NCBI RefSeq assembly: GCF_030403505.1
Contig: NZ_JAUEMJ010000006.1
Location: 255,126 to 319,125, forward strand
DNA length: 64,000 nt
Direction: 5' to 3'
Source of the DNA: Glycomyces tritici
Lineage (GTDB): Bacteria > Actinomycetota > Actinomycetes > Mycobacteriales > Micromonosporaceae
Both the position numbers and the translations under genes were made by a program. Positions 16,720 to 24,673 of this stretch are shown piece by piece. Positions within the stretch are counted from its first letter, which is position 1; each line of letters begins with the position of its first letter. The notes under the pieces were generated by a model, which was not told where the DNA came from, did no database searches, and saw nothing but the letters and a program-made list of their open reading frames with translations.

Positions 16720-18545
16720 GACGGTTCGTACCCTTCCATGAGAGTGACTCGGTCGGCCTGGTTAGTGATGATGAAGGCCATATTCTCTCGAGCTTCGTTC
16801 CCGTCGGCCCAGTAGTTTTTGTGGATGTCGGTTCCGTCGTCAGTCAGCTCGCCGTTCTTGTCGGTGGGGTCGCTGGCGAACTCGACTGCTCCGTAGTCGT
16901 CGTTGACTGGGTTGGTGCCGCCGTGCCAGGCTTGCGAGCCGTCGCCTTCGTTGTCATACGTGGGTGCGCCGAAAACAGTGGACCATCCTTCCGGCAGGGC
17001 ATCTTGAATGGTGGTCACCGTGTCGGTCGTATCGCGGATGGCGTCATTCTCAGCGGTGGTGACGTAGACGTTCTCGGCGCCGATGCCGAGGTCAGCGGCG
17101 TGCTCGGTATCCATACCAGGTGATGCCACGGCGACGATCTTGTCAACCGCGACGCCGTACTCGGAGGCGGTGTGTCCGACGACGGTGGTGCCGTAGGAGT
17201 GACTCACCAGCGTGGTGTGCGAGTCTCCCTGGTGGGTCGTTTCGAGTGCGTGTGTGAACTGGGAGAGGGTTGGGCCCGCGTCCTCCGCCCAGTGCATGTT
17301 CTCGGCTCCGGTGCTCCAAGCTCCGTCCTCCTCGGAGGGTTTGACATCGTCGGGAGCGTCGTAGTCGAGCCAGGCGATCACGGCGGTCTCAGCGCTGGAG
17401 TCCTTACTCTTGGCGTCCTCGGCCATGGTCTCGGCCCGATCGAGCGAACCACTGAAGTTGGAGAGGTCGGAGCCCGTGCCGGGCACGTAGACGGCGGTGT
17501 TGTCGGCGGAGTCAGGGTTTCCGACCGAGACGATCGCCTTGCCGTCTTTCGCTGAGTCGTATCCGATCAGGTAGTAATCCTGCCCGGTGGTCGCCTGTCC
17601 GGTGATGGCGTCCTGCAAGCCGGTCAGGGAGTCGCGTCGGTCGCGCTGGTCTTCAAGGGCGGCGAGTTCTTCCTGGAGTGCCTGGTATTCCTTGTACTCC
17701 TCGGTCTCCTCCATCCACAATCCGCCTGTGGCCATTTCGAACTGCTTCGGGTCGCCCATGGCGTCGAGTTGCGCCTGGAGATCGGCGATGTCGGCGTCGA
17801 GAGTGGGGCTGTACCGGTTGAGCTCGGACTCCAGCAGTTCACGGTTGGCGTAGTCGCGGGTGTCGGTGGGGACGCCGTCGAGTCCGCCGAGGAGTTCAGG
17901 GTGGTTCTCGAGCATGGCGATCTGCTCTGCGCCGCTCAGGGAATTCCACCACTCGTTGACTTCCTCGGGCGAGGCATCTCCGTCGATGAGGTCCTGGAGA
18001 CCTCCGACCTCGTTGGCGGCGAGTTGGTCCAGCGCGGCTTCCTCAGCGGCGCTGAGTGTTTCGCCATATAGTCCGATTGCGGCCTTCAACGCGTCGTCGG
18101 CCTCGGTCGCCTTGTCGAGCCAGCTCTGAATCTCGCCCTCAATCTGATCAATGGTGCCGGCCAGAGCACCTCCTTCCCAGGTGATCGTGCCGTCAGCCTT
18201 AACACTGACATTCAGCGCCGGGTCGATGCTCGCGACGAAATTCGCGAGCTGAGCCTTCGCATCCTGAAGCGCGACCACCGCATCATCGATGGCTGCCGCG
18301 ATTCTTCGAGCTTGGCCTGCGCGCTCGTCGAGGTCCTGCACGAATTCCTTGATGCGTTCGCGACCGGCCTCTGCGGCGTCGCCGCTCCAATTGTCGTCCT
18401 TCAAGTCGCCGGTGCGGAAGTCGTCGAGCTCGGCGAGACGTTCTTCAAGGTGCTTCGAGAACTGCAGCCAGGTTTCACCGTGGGTTTTGAGTGGATCGAA
18501 GTCGGCGCTGGTGAGGCCTTGATAGGTGATCGGCATCGTCGTCAC
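16716..18545 (-). CDS. WXG100-like / DUF1023 alpha/beta hydrolase fusion
   Basis: 609 residues. Residues 1-110 are helical with a central NWSG (W53-S-G55), like a WXG100 (ESX-substrate) hairpin. A long Glu/Ala-rich coiled region (about 130-310) follows, and then a DUF1023 alpha/beta hydrolase from about 320 with the nucleophile elbow SHSYGT (S450) and a possible catalytic His in DGTDIHKNYW. The GTG at 18545 overlaps the upstream stop (GTGA); an ATG three codons on is an alternative. The layout suggests a protein exported by a type VII-like route with esterase or lipase activity. That role is inferred; DUF1023 has no settled function. Confidence 0.85.
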   Translation of the reverse strand: MTTMPITYQGLTSADFDPLKTHGETWLQFSKHLEERLAELDDFRTGDLKDDNWSGDAAEAGRERIKEFVQDLDERAGQARRIAAAIDDAVVALQDAKAQLANFVASIDPALNVSVKADGTITWEGGALAGTIDQIEGEIQSWLDKATEADDALKAAIGLYGETLSAAEEAALDQLAANEVGGLQDLIDGDASPEEVNEWWNSLSGAEQIAMLENHPELLGGLDGVPTDTRDYANRELLESELNRYSPTLDADIADLQAQLDAMGDPKQFEMATGGLWMEETEEYKEYQALQEELAALEDQRDRRDSLTGLQDAITGQATTGQDYYLIGYDSAKDGKAIVSVGNPDSADNTAVYVPGTGSDLSNFSGSLDRAETMAEDAKSKDSSAETAVIAWLDYDAPDDVKPSEEDGAWSTGAENMHWAEDAGPTLSQFTHALETTHQGDSHTTLVSHSYGTTVVGHTASEYGVAVDKIVAVASPGMDTEHAADLGIGAENVYVTTAENDAIRDTTDTVTTIQDALPEGWSTVFGAPTYDNEGDGSQAWHGGTNPVNDDYGAVEFASDPTDKNGELTDDGTDIHKNYWADGNEARENMAFIITNQADRVTLMEGYEPS

Positions 18546-18952
18546 ACCGCCACGTCAAGGCCGTTGGGCGAGGGGACGGCGTCGGCAGAGTCTGGCGCAG
18601 GTAGGGCCGGAGCCGGGATGTCGGCGTTGCGGGGGAACTGGTCGGCGTACTGGTCGAACTCCGACGAGACGTAATCGTCGATCTCTTCGGTGGATCGAAC
18701 TGCCACGACCAGGTATCCGGCGAACTCCTCGATCCGGAAGCGGTGGGTCGGTATGAGTTCGTCCCCCCACTTGCCGACCGCTTCGAGGACTTCGGCCACG
18801 CCGGTGAACTGGGCGGTATCGACCGAGCCTGAAAGGTCGTCGGAATCATTCACGACCAGGCTCATGTTGCCGTAGAGCTCTTCGGAGAGCGTGAAGATTC
18901 CTGTTGCGACTTTGTCGATCGCCTCGGGATCGAGGTTGAATCCGTTGCCCAT
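18542..18952 (-). CDS. Small WXG100-superfamily-like protein
   Basis: 136 residues from the ATG at 18952, with GGAG 10 nt upstream. Mostly helical: two amphipathic helices (about 10-35 and 55-100) flank a turn around AQFTGV, the position of the WXG motif in ESX substrates, followed by a Pro-rich tail. It is the first gene of the operon with the WXG/DUF1023 hydrolase and could be its helical partner or chaperone. The family match is weak; the size, helicity and neighbour make it plausible. Confidence 0.6.
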   Translation of the reverse strand: MGNGFNLDPEAIDKVATGIFTLSEELYGNMSLVVNDSDDLSGSVDTAQFTGVAEVLEAVGKWGDELIPTHRFRIEEFAGYLVVAVRSTEEIDDYVSSEFDQYADQFPRNADIPAPALPAPDSADAVPSPNGLDVAV

Positions 18953-19358
18953 CAGCAGGACTCCGAGAGCAGGTCGTGGACCATTGCCAGGTTGGGGGTG
19001 CATTGTGGCACGGGTGGGACCTCCGGTGGGGATTGCCGGGTTTGTTCTACGGCCGCGACCCAGAGTAGTGGACTGTCGCCTGTCTTGGGGTACACCGAAA
19101 GACAGCTGGTGAGGGTGAGGTGGGCGGGGGCTTCTAGACGCTTTTGCACACGAAGGTGTGTTGCGCTTGCAGATGCGCGAAAAGCTGTGTCAGCCTGAAC
19201 CCACGTGCGAATCCCCGATCATCCTGCGGGCCTGCGGCAGTGGCAGCAACCAGCGCTGGACCCTCCGATAGAGCGAACGATGGGAACGACAAGGGCGGCA
19301 CCGCGATGCGGTGCCGCCCATTCCCGTGTCCGGCGGGTGGAGCGCCGGTCGGCTAGCG
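18953..19358. other. Intergenic region
   Basis: About 400 bp between the start of the WXG operon and the 3' end of the subtilase gene. It contains the subtilase terminator at 19293-19319. I see no gene, RNA or clear promoter motif in the remainder; the first 100 bp must hold the promoter of the WXG operon. Confidence 0.5.
19293..19319 (-). terminator. Terminator hairpin of the subtilase gene
   Basis: Perfect 12-bp stem (GGGCGGCACCGC and its complement) with a GAT loop, 40 bp beyond the stop codon. Confidence 0.85.
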
Positions 19359-21890
19359 CTACTCGGTCAAGGTGAAGGCGGGCGAGGTCCACTGCTCCCA
19401 GTGGGCCGGGTTCGCCTCGTCGCCCAGGGCTTTGAGGACCTTGACATGGAGGGTCCATTGGCCGGGTTCCAAGGCATTGGGGCGGGACTCCGTGAGGTCC
19501 TCGAGGTGGATGCCGATGGCGTCGTCCGGGCCCGGGGAGCGTGGGAGGAACTGCTCGGGCTCCCATTCGACGACTTCGCCGGTGGCGGTGTTGACGGCGC
19601 TGATCTCCATGGAGGAGACCTGGTGGCCCAGGTAGACGAGGGCGGCGAGGTCGGGGCCTTCGGCGAGGCTGAAGGTTTCGGTCTCTTCCAGGTCGCGGTA
19701 CTCGAACTGGTGGGTCTCCGGGTCCTGGCCGACGATCGCCGCGAGACGGGGGAACTCCGGGTGATCGAGGACGGGAATGGCGAGGTAGTCGCCCTGGTAT
19801 CCCGAGTAGGCGGCGGTCAGTGATTCGCCGGAGTCCGGGCGGGCGGTGATGCGGCCTCCGAAGACGGAGCCCGCAGGCAGGTCCGCGCTGGGCTCGACCG
19901 TGACCTGGACCGTGGCCGTCTGGCCCGGATAGAGGTCGAGGGTCTTCGGCTCGAACGTCACGTTCGGCTCGGCCGCAACGAAGCCCGGCGCCCGGGTGTC
20001 GCCGGTGGTGGCGATCGTGGAGCGGTGGGTGAGTTCGTAGGTGCGGGTCTTGGTGTCGCGCGAGGTGAGCTGGAGCTCGAAGGTGCGCGGGCCCGTGCCG
20101 TCGCCGGTGTTGACGCCGGTCGGGTAGAGGTCGGCCTCGGCGTCGAGGGCGTCGATCACGTCGATGACCCCGGTCCCCTGCCGATGGGCCGCTTCGAGTT
20201 CGCCCAGGTCGGGGTTGTCGCCCCATGCGACCGGCTTGGCGGAGTTGGCGAGGCGGGTGCGCACGTCGCGCGGCTTCAGACTCGAGTCGTCGTCGAGCAG
20301 CAGCGCGGCGGCGCCCGCGACGTGCGGGGAGGACATCGAAGTGCCCGAAAGCGCCGCGTAGGAGCCGTCTTCCACGGGGATCGTGGACCAGATGCCGCCG
20401 CCGGGGGCGGTCAGGTCGGGCTTGAACGAGAGGTCCGGGGCCGGACCGTAAGCGGTGAAGGAGGAGGCGAAGCCGCCGCGCGGGAGCTCGACCAGGACCG
20501 TCTCGCCGGAGAACTCCAGGACCGGGGCCTTGCCGATCGTCGCCAGGTCGTGCAGGTCGGTGCCATCGGTGTCCGTCACGGCAAGGGCCGGAACGGGACC
20601 GTCCGCGATGCCGCCGCCGCCGAAGGGGCCCGAGCGGTCGTTGTAGATGACGACGCTCGTGGCGCCCTCGGCGACCGCTCGCTGGTACTTCTCATTGAAC
20701 GTGCAGGTGCCGCGCACGATGAGCGCGGCCTTGCCGGCGACGTCCCCTTCGGACGCGTCGTCGGCGCAGGCGCGGCCCAGCCACACGAGCGGGTCCGTGG
20801 GCGCTTCCGGTTCGGGCGTGTCGTCGATCTGGCGGTAGCCGATGCTGCGGTCCAGGGCCGGCACGAACGCGGCGTCCATGCGCTGCTTCGGGTTGTCCGT
20901 GGAGGCCACCGCGATCACATCGGTGCCGAGGCTCGGCGCCGAACCCGAGTAGATGCCCGCCTCGCCGTCGTTGCCCATCGAGGCGACGACCGTGACGCCC
21001 TCTTCGACGAGCTTGTCCGCGGCCTCCGCGGTCGGGTAGCCGGGCCACTCGAAGGACTGGCCGAGCGAGAGGTTCACGACGTCCATGCCGTCGTCCAGCG
21101 CCGCCTCGAGCGCCTGCATGATGACCTCGGAGCTGGTGGAGCCGTCGCAGCCGAACACCCGGTAGGCCCCGAGCTCGACGTCGGGGGCGACACCGGTGAC
21201 CTTGCCGTTCGCGCCCACGATGCCCGCCACGTGCGTGCCGTGGCCGCCGCAGTCGGCCGGGTCCGCGTCGGGCGCGGGCTCGGCGTTCTCGGGGTCGTCC
21301 GAGTCGAAGTCGTCGCCCACGAAGTCGGTGCCGTACGCGACCCGGCAGTCGTCGCCGAAGCAGCCGCCGAGGTCGGGGTGGGTGTAGTCGATGCCGGTGT
21401 CGATGATGCCGACCTTGACGCCCTCGCCGGTGATGCCGCGGTCGTGCGCGTCCGCCGCGCGGGTCGTCTGGATCGCCTGGGCCAGTTCGGGTTGCGCCTC
21501 AGGGGGCGCGGCCTCGTCGCCGACGCGCGCGGGGCCCATCAGGAGGACGTCCGACCAGACCTGCTCGACCAGGTCGAGGCGTTCGAGCCGCCGGGCGGTG
21601 GCCGGGTCGGTCTCGACCGAGACGCCGTTCCAGACGCGCGCGAAGTCGTGCCGGAGCGTGTAGTCCAGGTCGCGGGCGGCCGCGTCGAGGGCCGACGCGC
21701 CCGCGCCGGGAGCGAGCTCCACCAGCCAGACTCGGGGCGCGCCTTCCTCCGGGGCCGCTTGGGCGGCAAGGGAGGAGGAGGCCAGCATCGGCAGCGCGAG
21801 CGCCGCGGCGACGACGGCGGTCGTCCGGATGCGGGACGCGGCCGTTCGGCCTGCGAGGCGGTGGAGAGCAATGCGGCGCGAGCCCGGCAT
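19359..21890 (-). CDS. Secreted S8 family serine peptidase (subtilase) with PA domain
   Basis: 843 residues from the ATG at 21890 (AAGGGACC upstream). A signal peptide ends near ASSSLAAQAA (about residue 45). The prodomain (inhibitor I9-like) covers about 50-120. The catalytic triad is D164 (IIDTGID), H217 (GGHGTHVAG) and S518 (SGTSMSSPHVAG). A protease-associated domain is inserted at about 370-455 (VRGTCTFNEKYQRA). The C-terminal ~270 residues contain Fn3-like beta domains. It is an extracellular protease of broad specificity. It stands alone and is closed by a hairpin terminator. Confidence 0.93.
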   Translation of the reverse strand: MPGSRRIALHRLAGRTAASRIRTTAVVAAALALPMLASSSLAAQAAPEEGAPRVWLVELAPGAGASALDAAARDLDYTLRHDFARVWNGVSVETDPATARRLERLDLVEQVWSDVLLMGPARVGDEAAPPEAQPELAQAIQTTRAADAHDRGITGEGVKVGIIDTGIDYTHPDLGGCFGDDCRVAYGTDFVGDDFDSDDPENAEPAPDADPADCGGHGTHVAGIVGANGKVTGVAPDVELGAYRVFGCDGSTSSEVIMQALEAALDDGMDVVNLSLGQSFEWPGYPTAEAADKLVEEGVTVVASMGNDGEAGIYSGSAPSLGTDVIAVASTDNPKQRMDAAFVPALDRSIGYRQIDDTPEPEAPTDPLVWLGRACADDASEGDVAGKAALIVRGTCTFNEKYQRAVAEGATSVVIYNDRSGPFGGGGIADGPVPALAVTDTDGTDLHDLATIGKAPVLEFSGETVLVELPRGGFASSFTAYGPAPDLSFKPDLTAPGGGIWSTIPVEDGSYAALSGTSMSSPHVAGAAALLLDDDSSLKPRDVRTRLANSAKPVAWGDNPDLGELEAAHRQGTGVIDVIDALDAEADLYPTGVNTGDGTGPRTFELQLTSRDTKTRTYELTHRSTIATTGDTRAPGFVAAEPNVTFEPKTLDLYPGQTATVQVTVEPSADLPAGSVFGGRITARPDSGESLTAAYSGYQGDYLAIPVLDHPEFPRLAAIVGQDPETHQFEYRDLEETETFSLAEGPDLAALVYLGHQVSSMEISAVNTATGEVVEWEPEQFLPRSPGPDDAIGIHLEDLTESRPNALEPGQWTLHVKVLKALGDEANPAHWEQWTSPAFTLTE

Positions 21891-22019
21891 CAGGGGTCCC
21901 TTTCGAGTCGTGCCGGCCGGGGGCACTGAAGCGCCCCCGGCCGGCAGCTATGGCAGGACCTCGATCGTGGGGCATGGCGGCGCCCGAACCGCGCATTTGC
22001 CGCAGCCGCGTGTCGGAAC

Positions 22020-22382
22020 TCAGCCGGTGACGAGGTGTGCGAGCGCGAGCCCGAGGAGGCCCGCGGCGAGGCCGCCCGCGAGGTTCGCGGCGACGTTCCA
22101 CAGCGCGTGGCGCCAGCGGCCGGACTCGACGAGCAGCAGCGTCTCGTAGGAGAGTGTCGAGTACGTGGTGAGCGCCCCGCAGAAGCCGGTGACGAGCAGC
22201 GCCGTCCAGTCCGCGTTCGTCACGGCGACGGCGAGGAACACGGCGAGGCCGGACCCGGCGACGTTGACGACCAGCGTGCCCCAGGGCAGGTAGCGGCCCG
22301 CGTAGTGGGCGATGACGAGGTCGGTGAGGAAGCGGGCGGGCGCGCCGATCGCGGCCCCGGCGGCGATGAGGAGGAGTGTCAT
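22020..22382 (-). CDS. crcB: Fluoride channel subunit FluC/CrcB (second of pair)
   Basis: 120 residues with four predicted helices. The GxxxARF start (GAAIGAPARFLTDL), the PWGTLVVNVAGS block and the GFCGALTTYSTLS motif are FluC signatures; the last supplies the Phe-box/Ser polar track region. Its ATG overlaps the preceding crcB stop (ATGA). Two neighbouring unequal FluC genes are usual in Gram-positives and make antiparallel heterodimers that expel fluoride. Confidence 0.93.
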   Translation of the reverse strand: MTLLLIAAGAAIGAPARFLTDLVIAHYAGRYLPWGTLVVNVAGSGLAVFLAVAVTNADWTALLVTGFCGALTTYSTLSYETLLLVESGRWRHALWNVAANLAGGLAAGLLGLALAHLVTG

Positions 22383-22936
22383 GCGCGGCGCCGGACGAGT
22401 CTGCGGGTGGCGTACATGCCGATCGCGGCGGCCAGAAGCGCTGCGGCCATCGTCGCGAACGCGTAGACGACCGCGAGCGCGGTCGCTCCGGCGCTCGCGG
22501 TGCGGCCGATGTCGAGGATGTAGGTGGAGAAGGTGGTGAAGCCGCCGAGGATGCCGATCCCGACGAAGGGACGGAGGCGGCCGAGGCCGGGCGCGACCTC
22601 GGTGACCGTGATCATGAGGACCCCGATGAGCAGGCCGCCCACGGTGTTCGCGGTGAACGTGGCCACCGGGAACGCGCCGGGAGCAGCGGGGAAGGCCACG
22701 GTCAGCCCGTACCGGGCGAGCGCGCCGATCGCGCCGCCCGCGGCGACCGCGGCCAGGGCCGGTGCGGAGGCGGCGCGCAGCGCGCCGCGCAGGGAGGGGC
22801 GGTGGTGCGGAGACTGGCCGTTCAGGGACGGGCGGCGCCCGGGTCGGCGGTCCCGCGGTGGACGCTGCGGTCCGCGGTCCCGCGGCGGGCGGCGCTGGGG
22901 CTCGCGGTCCCTCGGCGGGCGGCTGGTGTCGGGCAC
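22379..22936 (-). CDS. crcB: Fluoride channel subunit FluC/CrcB with Arg/Pro-rich N-terminal tail
   Basis: 185 residues. The channel domain (from about residue 58: AAGGAIGALARYGL, TFTANTVGG, GILGGFTTFSTYILD) is complete. It is preceded by an unusual ~50-residue tail made of degenerate PPRDRxPQR units, very basic and probably disordered on the cytoplasmic side. The GTG at 22936 lies 6 nt after a TAGATT -10 element, which suggests a leaderless mRNA and supports the long form. No fluoride riboswitch is visible upstream. Confidence 0.85.
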   Translation of the reverse strand: MPDTSRPPRDREPQRRPPRDRGPQRPPRDRRPGRRPSLNGQSPHHRPSLRGALRAASAPALAAVAAGGAIGALARYGLTVAFPAAPGAFPVATFTANTVGGLLIGVLMITVTEVAPGLGRLRPFVGIGILGGFTTFSTYILDIGRTASAGATALAVVYAFATMAAALLAAAIGMYATRRLVRRRA

Positions 22937-22942
22937 GCCACG

Positions 22943-22948
22943 AATCTA
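22943..22948 (-). promoter_or_regulatory. -10 element of the crcB pair
   Basis: TAGATT on the minus strand, 6 nt before the GTG start of the first crcB gene. A 6-bp inverted repeat (CCGCGG/CCGCGG around GAATAT) lies immediately upstream at about 22953-22970. Confidence 0.5.
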
Positions 22949-23000
22949 GTCGCCGCGGATATTCCCGCGGACCGGGCCGTATGCGGTCTCTCACTGACCC

Positions 23001-23030
23001 TTGCGCCCGATATGCGAGTGCCGCTAGCCT
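23001..23030 (+). promoter_or_regulatory. Promoter of leader peptide and symporter
   Basis: TTGCGC (23001-23006), an 18-bp spacer and TAGCCT (23025-23030) form a good actinobacterial sigma-70-type promoter. It sits 8 nt before the ATG of the leader peptide, so transcription starts at or very near that codon. Confidence 0.65.
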
Positions 23031-23038
23031 TGTGAGCG

Positions 23039-23122
23039 ATGCGCTACACGATCACGAACCAGCACCTGACCCGGAGACGTCACCTCGACTTCTGCCGCGT
23101 GTCCACCGTGCTCTGTCGTTAG
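23039..23122 (+). CDS. Cysteine-containing regulatory leader peptide (27 aa)
   Basis: A 27-codon reading frame starting MRYTITNQHL and ending RRRHLDFCRVSTVLCR. The C-terminal half matches the actinobacterial leader-peptide family with the pattern RRHxDLCRVxxxxCR found before sulfur and cysteine genes; two Cys codons are TGC (position 19) and TGT (position 26). The promoter places its ATG at or near the transcript 5' end. Known mycobacterial relatives work by ribosome stalling when cysteinyl-tRNA is low, which exposes the downstream ribosome site. Five nt after its stop begins the strand that can pair with the symporter ribosome site. Confidence 0.85.
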   Translation: MRYTITNQHLTRRRHLDFCRVSTVLCR

Positions 23123-23126
23123 CACC

Positions 23127-23254
23127 GAACCTCTTCACCGGCGGGCTCGCCGAAGACTCCCCCTTTTCTCACGCTGGCCTCGAGCCACCCCAGCGTTCCC
23201 CAGAAGACCGCAGCCGGGCCGTGCCCTGCTGTCTGCCCAGAATCCAAGAGGTTC
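23127..23254 (+). promoter_or_regulatory. Putative translation attenuator hiding the symporter ribosome site
   Basis: GAACCTCTT at 23127-23135 is perfectly complementary to AAGAGGTTC at 23246-23254, and the second arm contains the ribosome binding site AAGAGG of the symporter (ATG at 23258). A ribosome stalled at the last Cys codon of the leader would cover the first arm and release the second. The pairing is seen; the regulation is inferred from the known cysteine-attenuation systems. Confidence 0.6.
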
Positions 23255-23257
23255 ACC

Positions 23258-24616
23258 ATGTCCGCAACCGCGGCACCAAACGACTCCAAGCAGCGCAAGC
23301 GCTTCAAGATCCCGTTCGCCTGGCAGCTCCTGATCGGCCTCGCGCTCGGCCTCGTCCTCGGCTACGTCGCCCGCCAATGGTCGGTCGCCTGGCTCGGCAC
23401 CACCCTCGAGACGATCGGGACGCTGTTCGTGCAGCTCCTGTTCCTCATCGTCCCGTTCCTGGTGTTCACCGCGATCGTCGCGTCGATCGCCAACCTGCGC
23501 AACCTCGCGAACGCGGGCCGCCTGGTCGCCAAGACCCTCGGCTGGTTCGCGCTCACCTCGGCCATCGCCGTCGCGATCGGCCTTGCCATCGGCCTGACCA
23601 CCAACCCGGGCGAGGGCGTGACCCTCACCAGCTCCGCCGCGGCGCCGGAGACCACCGGCTCCTGGACGGACTTCCTGACCGGGATCATCCCCACCAACGT
23701 GGTCGACGCGTTCGTCAACGTGAACGTGCTGCAGATCGTGTTCCTCGCGATCATCGTCGGCGCGGCCGCCGCGAAGCTCGGCGACAAGGCCGAGCCGTTC
23801 CTGAAGTTCAACGAGTCGGCGCTGGCGCTGATCCAGAAGGCCCTGTGGTGGGTGATCCGCTTGGCGCCCATCGGCACCGCTGCCCTCATCGGCAACTCGG
23901 TGTTCGCGTACGGCTGGGACCTGCTGGAGCCGCTCGCGGTGTTCAGCATCGACATCTACTTGGGCGCGCTCATCGTGATGCTCGTGGTCTACCCGGTGCT
24001 GCTGCGGCTGGTCGCGAAGGTGTCGCCGGTGCAGTTCTTCCGCAAGGCGTGGCCGGCGATCCAGTTCGCGTTCGTCTCGCGCTCCTCGGTGGGCACGCTG
24101 CCGCTGGCGCAGCGGATCGTGACCGAGCGGCTCGGCGTCGCCCGCGACTACGCGTCGTTCGCGTCGCCGTTCGGGGCGACCACGAAGATGGACGGCTGCG
24201 CCGCGATCTACCCGGCGATCGCCGCGATCTTCGTGGCGCAGGTGTACGACGTGCCGCTGGGCATCCAGGACTACCTGCTCATCGCGTTCGTCTCGGTGAT
24301 CGGTTCGGCGGCGACGGCGGGCCTGACCGGCGCGACCGTGATGCTGACCCTCACGCTCTCGACGCTGGGCCTGCCGCTCGAAGGCGTGGGCCTGCTGCTG
24401 GCGATCGACCCGATCATGGACATGATCCGCACGGCCACGAACGTGACCGGGCAGATGGTGGTGCCGGTGATCGTGGCGAAGTCGGAGAAGATCCTCGACC
24501 GCGAGGTGTACGACGCGGCTCCGGTGCCGCTGGACGCCGAGTCGGCCTTCGGTGGCGACGCCGAGGAGCCGGAGGAGGCGCCCCGCAGGGGCGAGCCTGC
24601 GCTGCAACCCGCTTAA
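23258..24616 (+). CDS. Dicarboxylate/amino acid:cation symporter (DAACS); possibly a cystine importer
   Basis: 452 residues of the GltP/DctA/TcyP superfamily. Hairpin-1 serine motif SRSSVGTLPLA and the TM7 block FGATTKMDGCAAIYPAIAAIFVAQ are clear; the HP2 and TM8 region follows (GSAATAGLTGATVML, DPIMDMIRTATNVTGQ). These transport aspartate, glutamate, C4-dicarboxylates, serine or cystine with Na+ or H+. The substrate cannot be read from the motifs alone, but the Cys-type leader peptide upstream makes cystine or cysteine the best guess. The C-terminal tail is acidic. A UUCG-loop terminator follows. Confidence 0.9.
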   Translation: MSATAAPNDSKQRKRFKIPFAWQLLIGLALGLVLGYVARQWSVAWLGTTLETIGTLFVQLLFLIVPFLVFTAIVASIANLRNLANAGRLVAKTLGWFALTSAIAVAIGLAIGLTTNPGEGVTLTSSAAAPETTGSWTDFLTGIIPTNVVDAFVNVNVLQIVFLAIIVGAAAAKLGDKAEPFLKFNESALALIQKALWWVIRLAPIGTAALIGNSVFAYGWDLLEPLAVFSIDIYLGALIVMLVVYPVLLRLVAKVSPVQFFRKAWPAIQFAFVSRSSVGTLPLAQRIVTERLGVARDYASFASPFGATTKMDGCAAIYPAIAAIFVAQVYDVPLGIQDYLLIAFVSVIGSAATAGLTGATVMLTLTLSTLGLPLEGVGLLLAIDPIMDMIRTATNVTGQMVVPVIVAKSEKILDREVYDAAPVPLDAESAFGGDAEEPEEAPRRGEPALQPA

Positions 24617-24639
24617 GCTTTGTCCTCTCCTGAAATGGC

Positions 24640-24673
24640 GGGGGCCGGTCCTTCGGGGCCGGTCCCCGTTTTC
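24640..24673 (+). terminator. Intrinsic terminator with TTCG tetraloop
   Basis: 12-bp stem (GGGGGCCGGTCC against GGGCCGGTCCCC, two G-U pairs on the RNA), loop TTCG, then GTTTTC. It ends the symporter transcript and touches the stop codon of the convergent TetR gene. Confidence 0.9.

Noticed and set aside
20025..21929. Long plus-strand frame opposite the subtilase gene
   Set aside because: Val/Gly/Arg-rich composition without family features; it is the antisense shadow of a clear S8 peptidase with an intact triad.
22937..23000. Fluoride riboswitch before crcB
   Set aside because: The short leader has no matching aptamer, and a -10 element sits next to the start codon.
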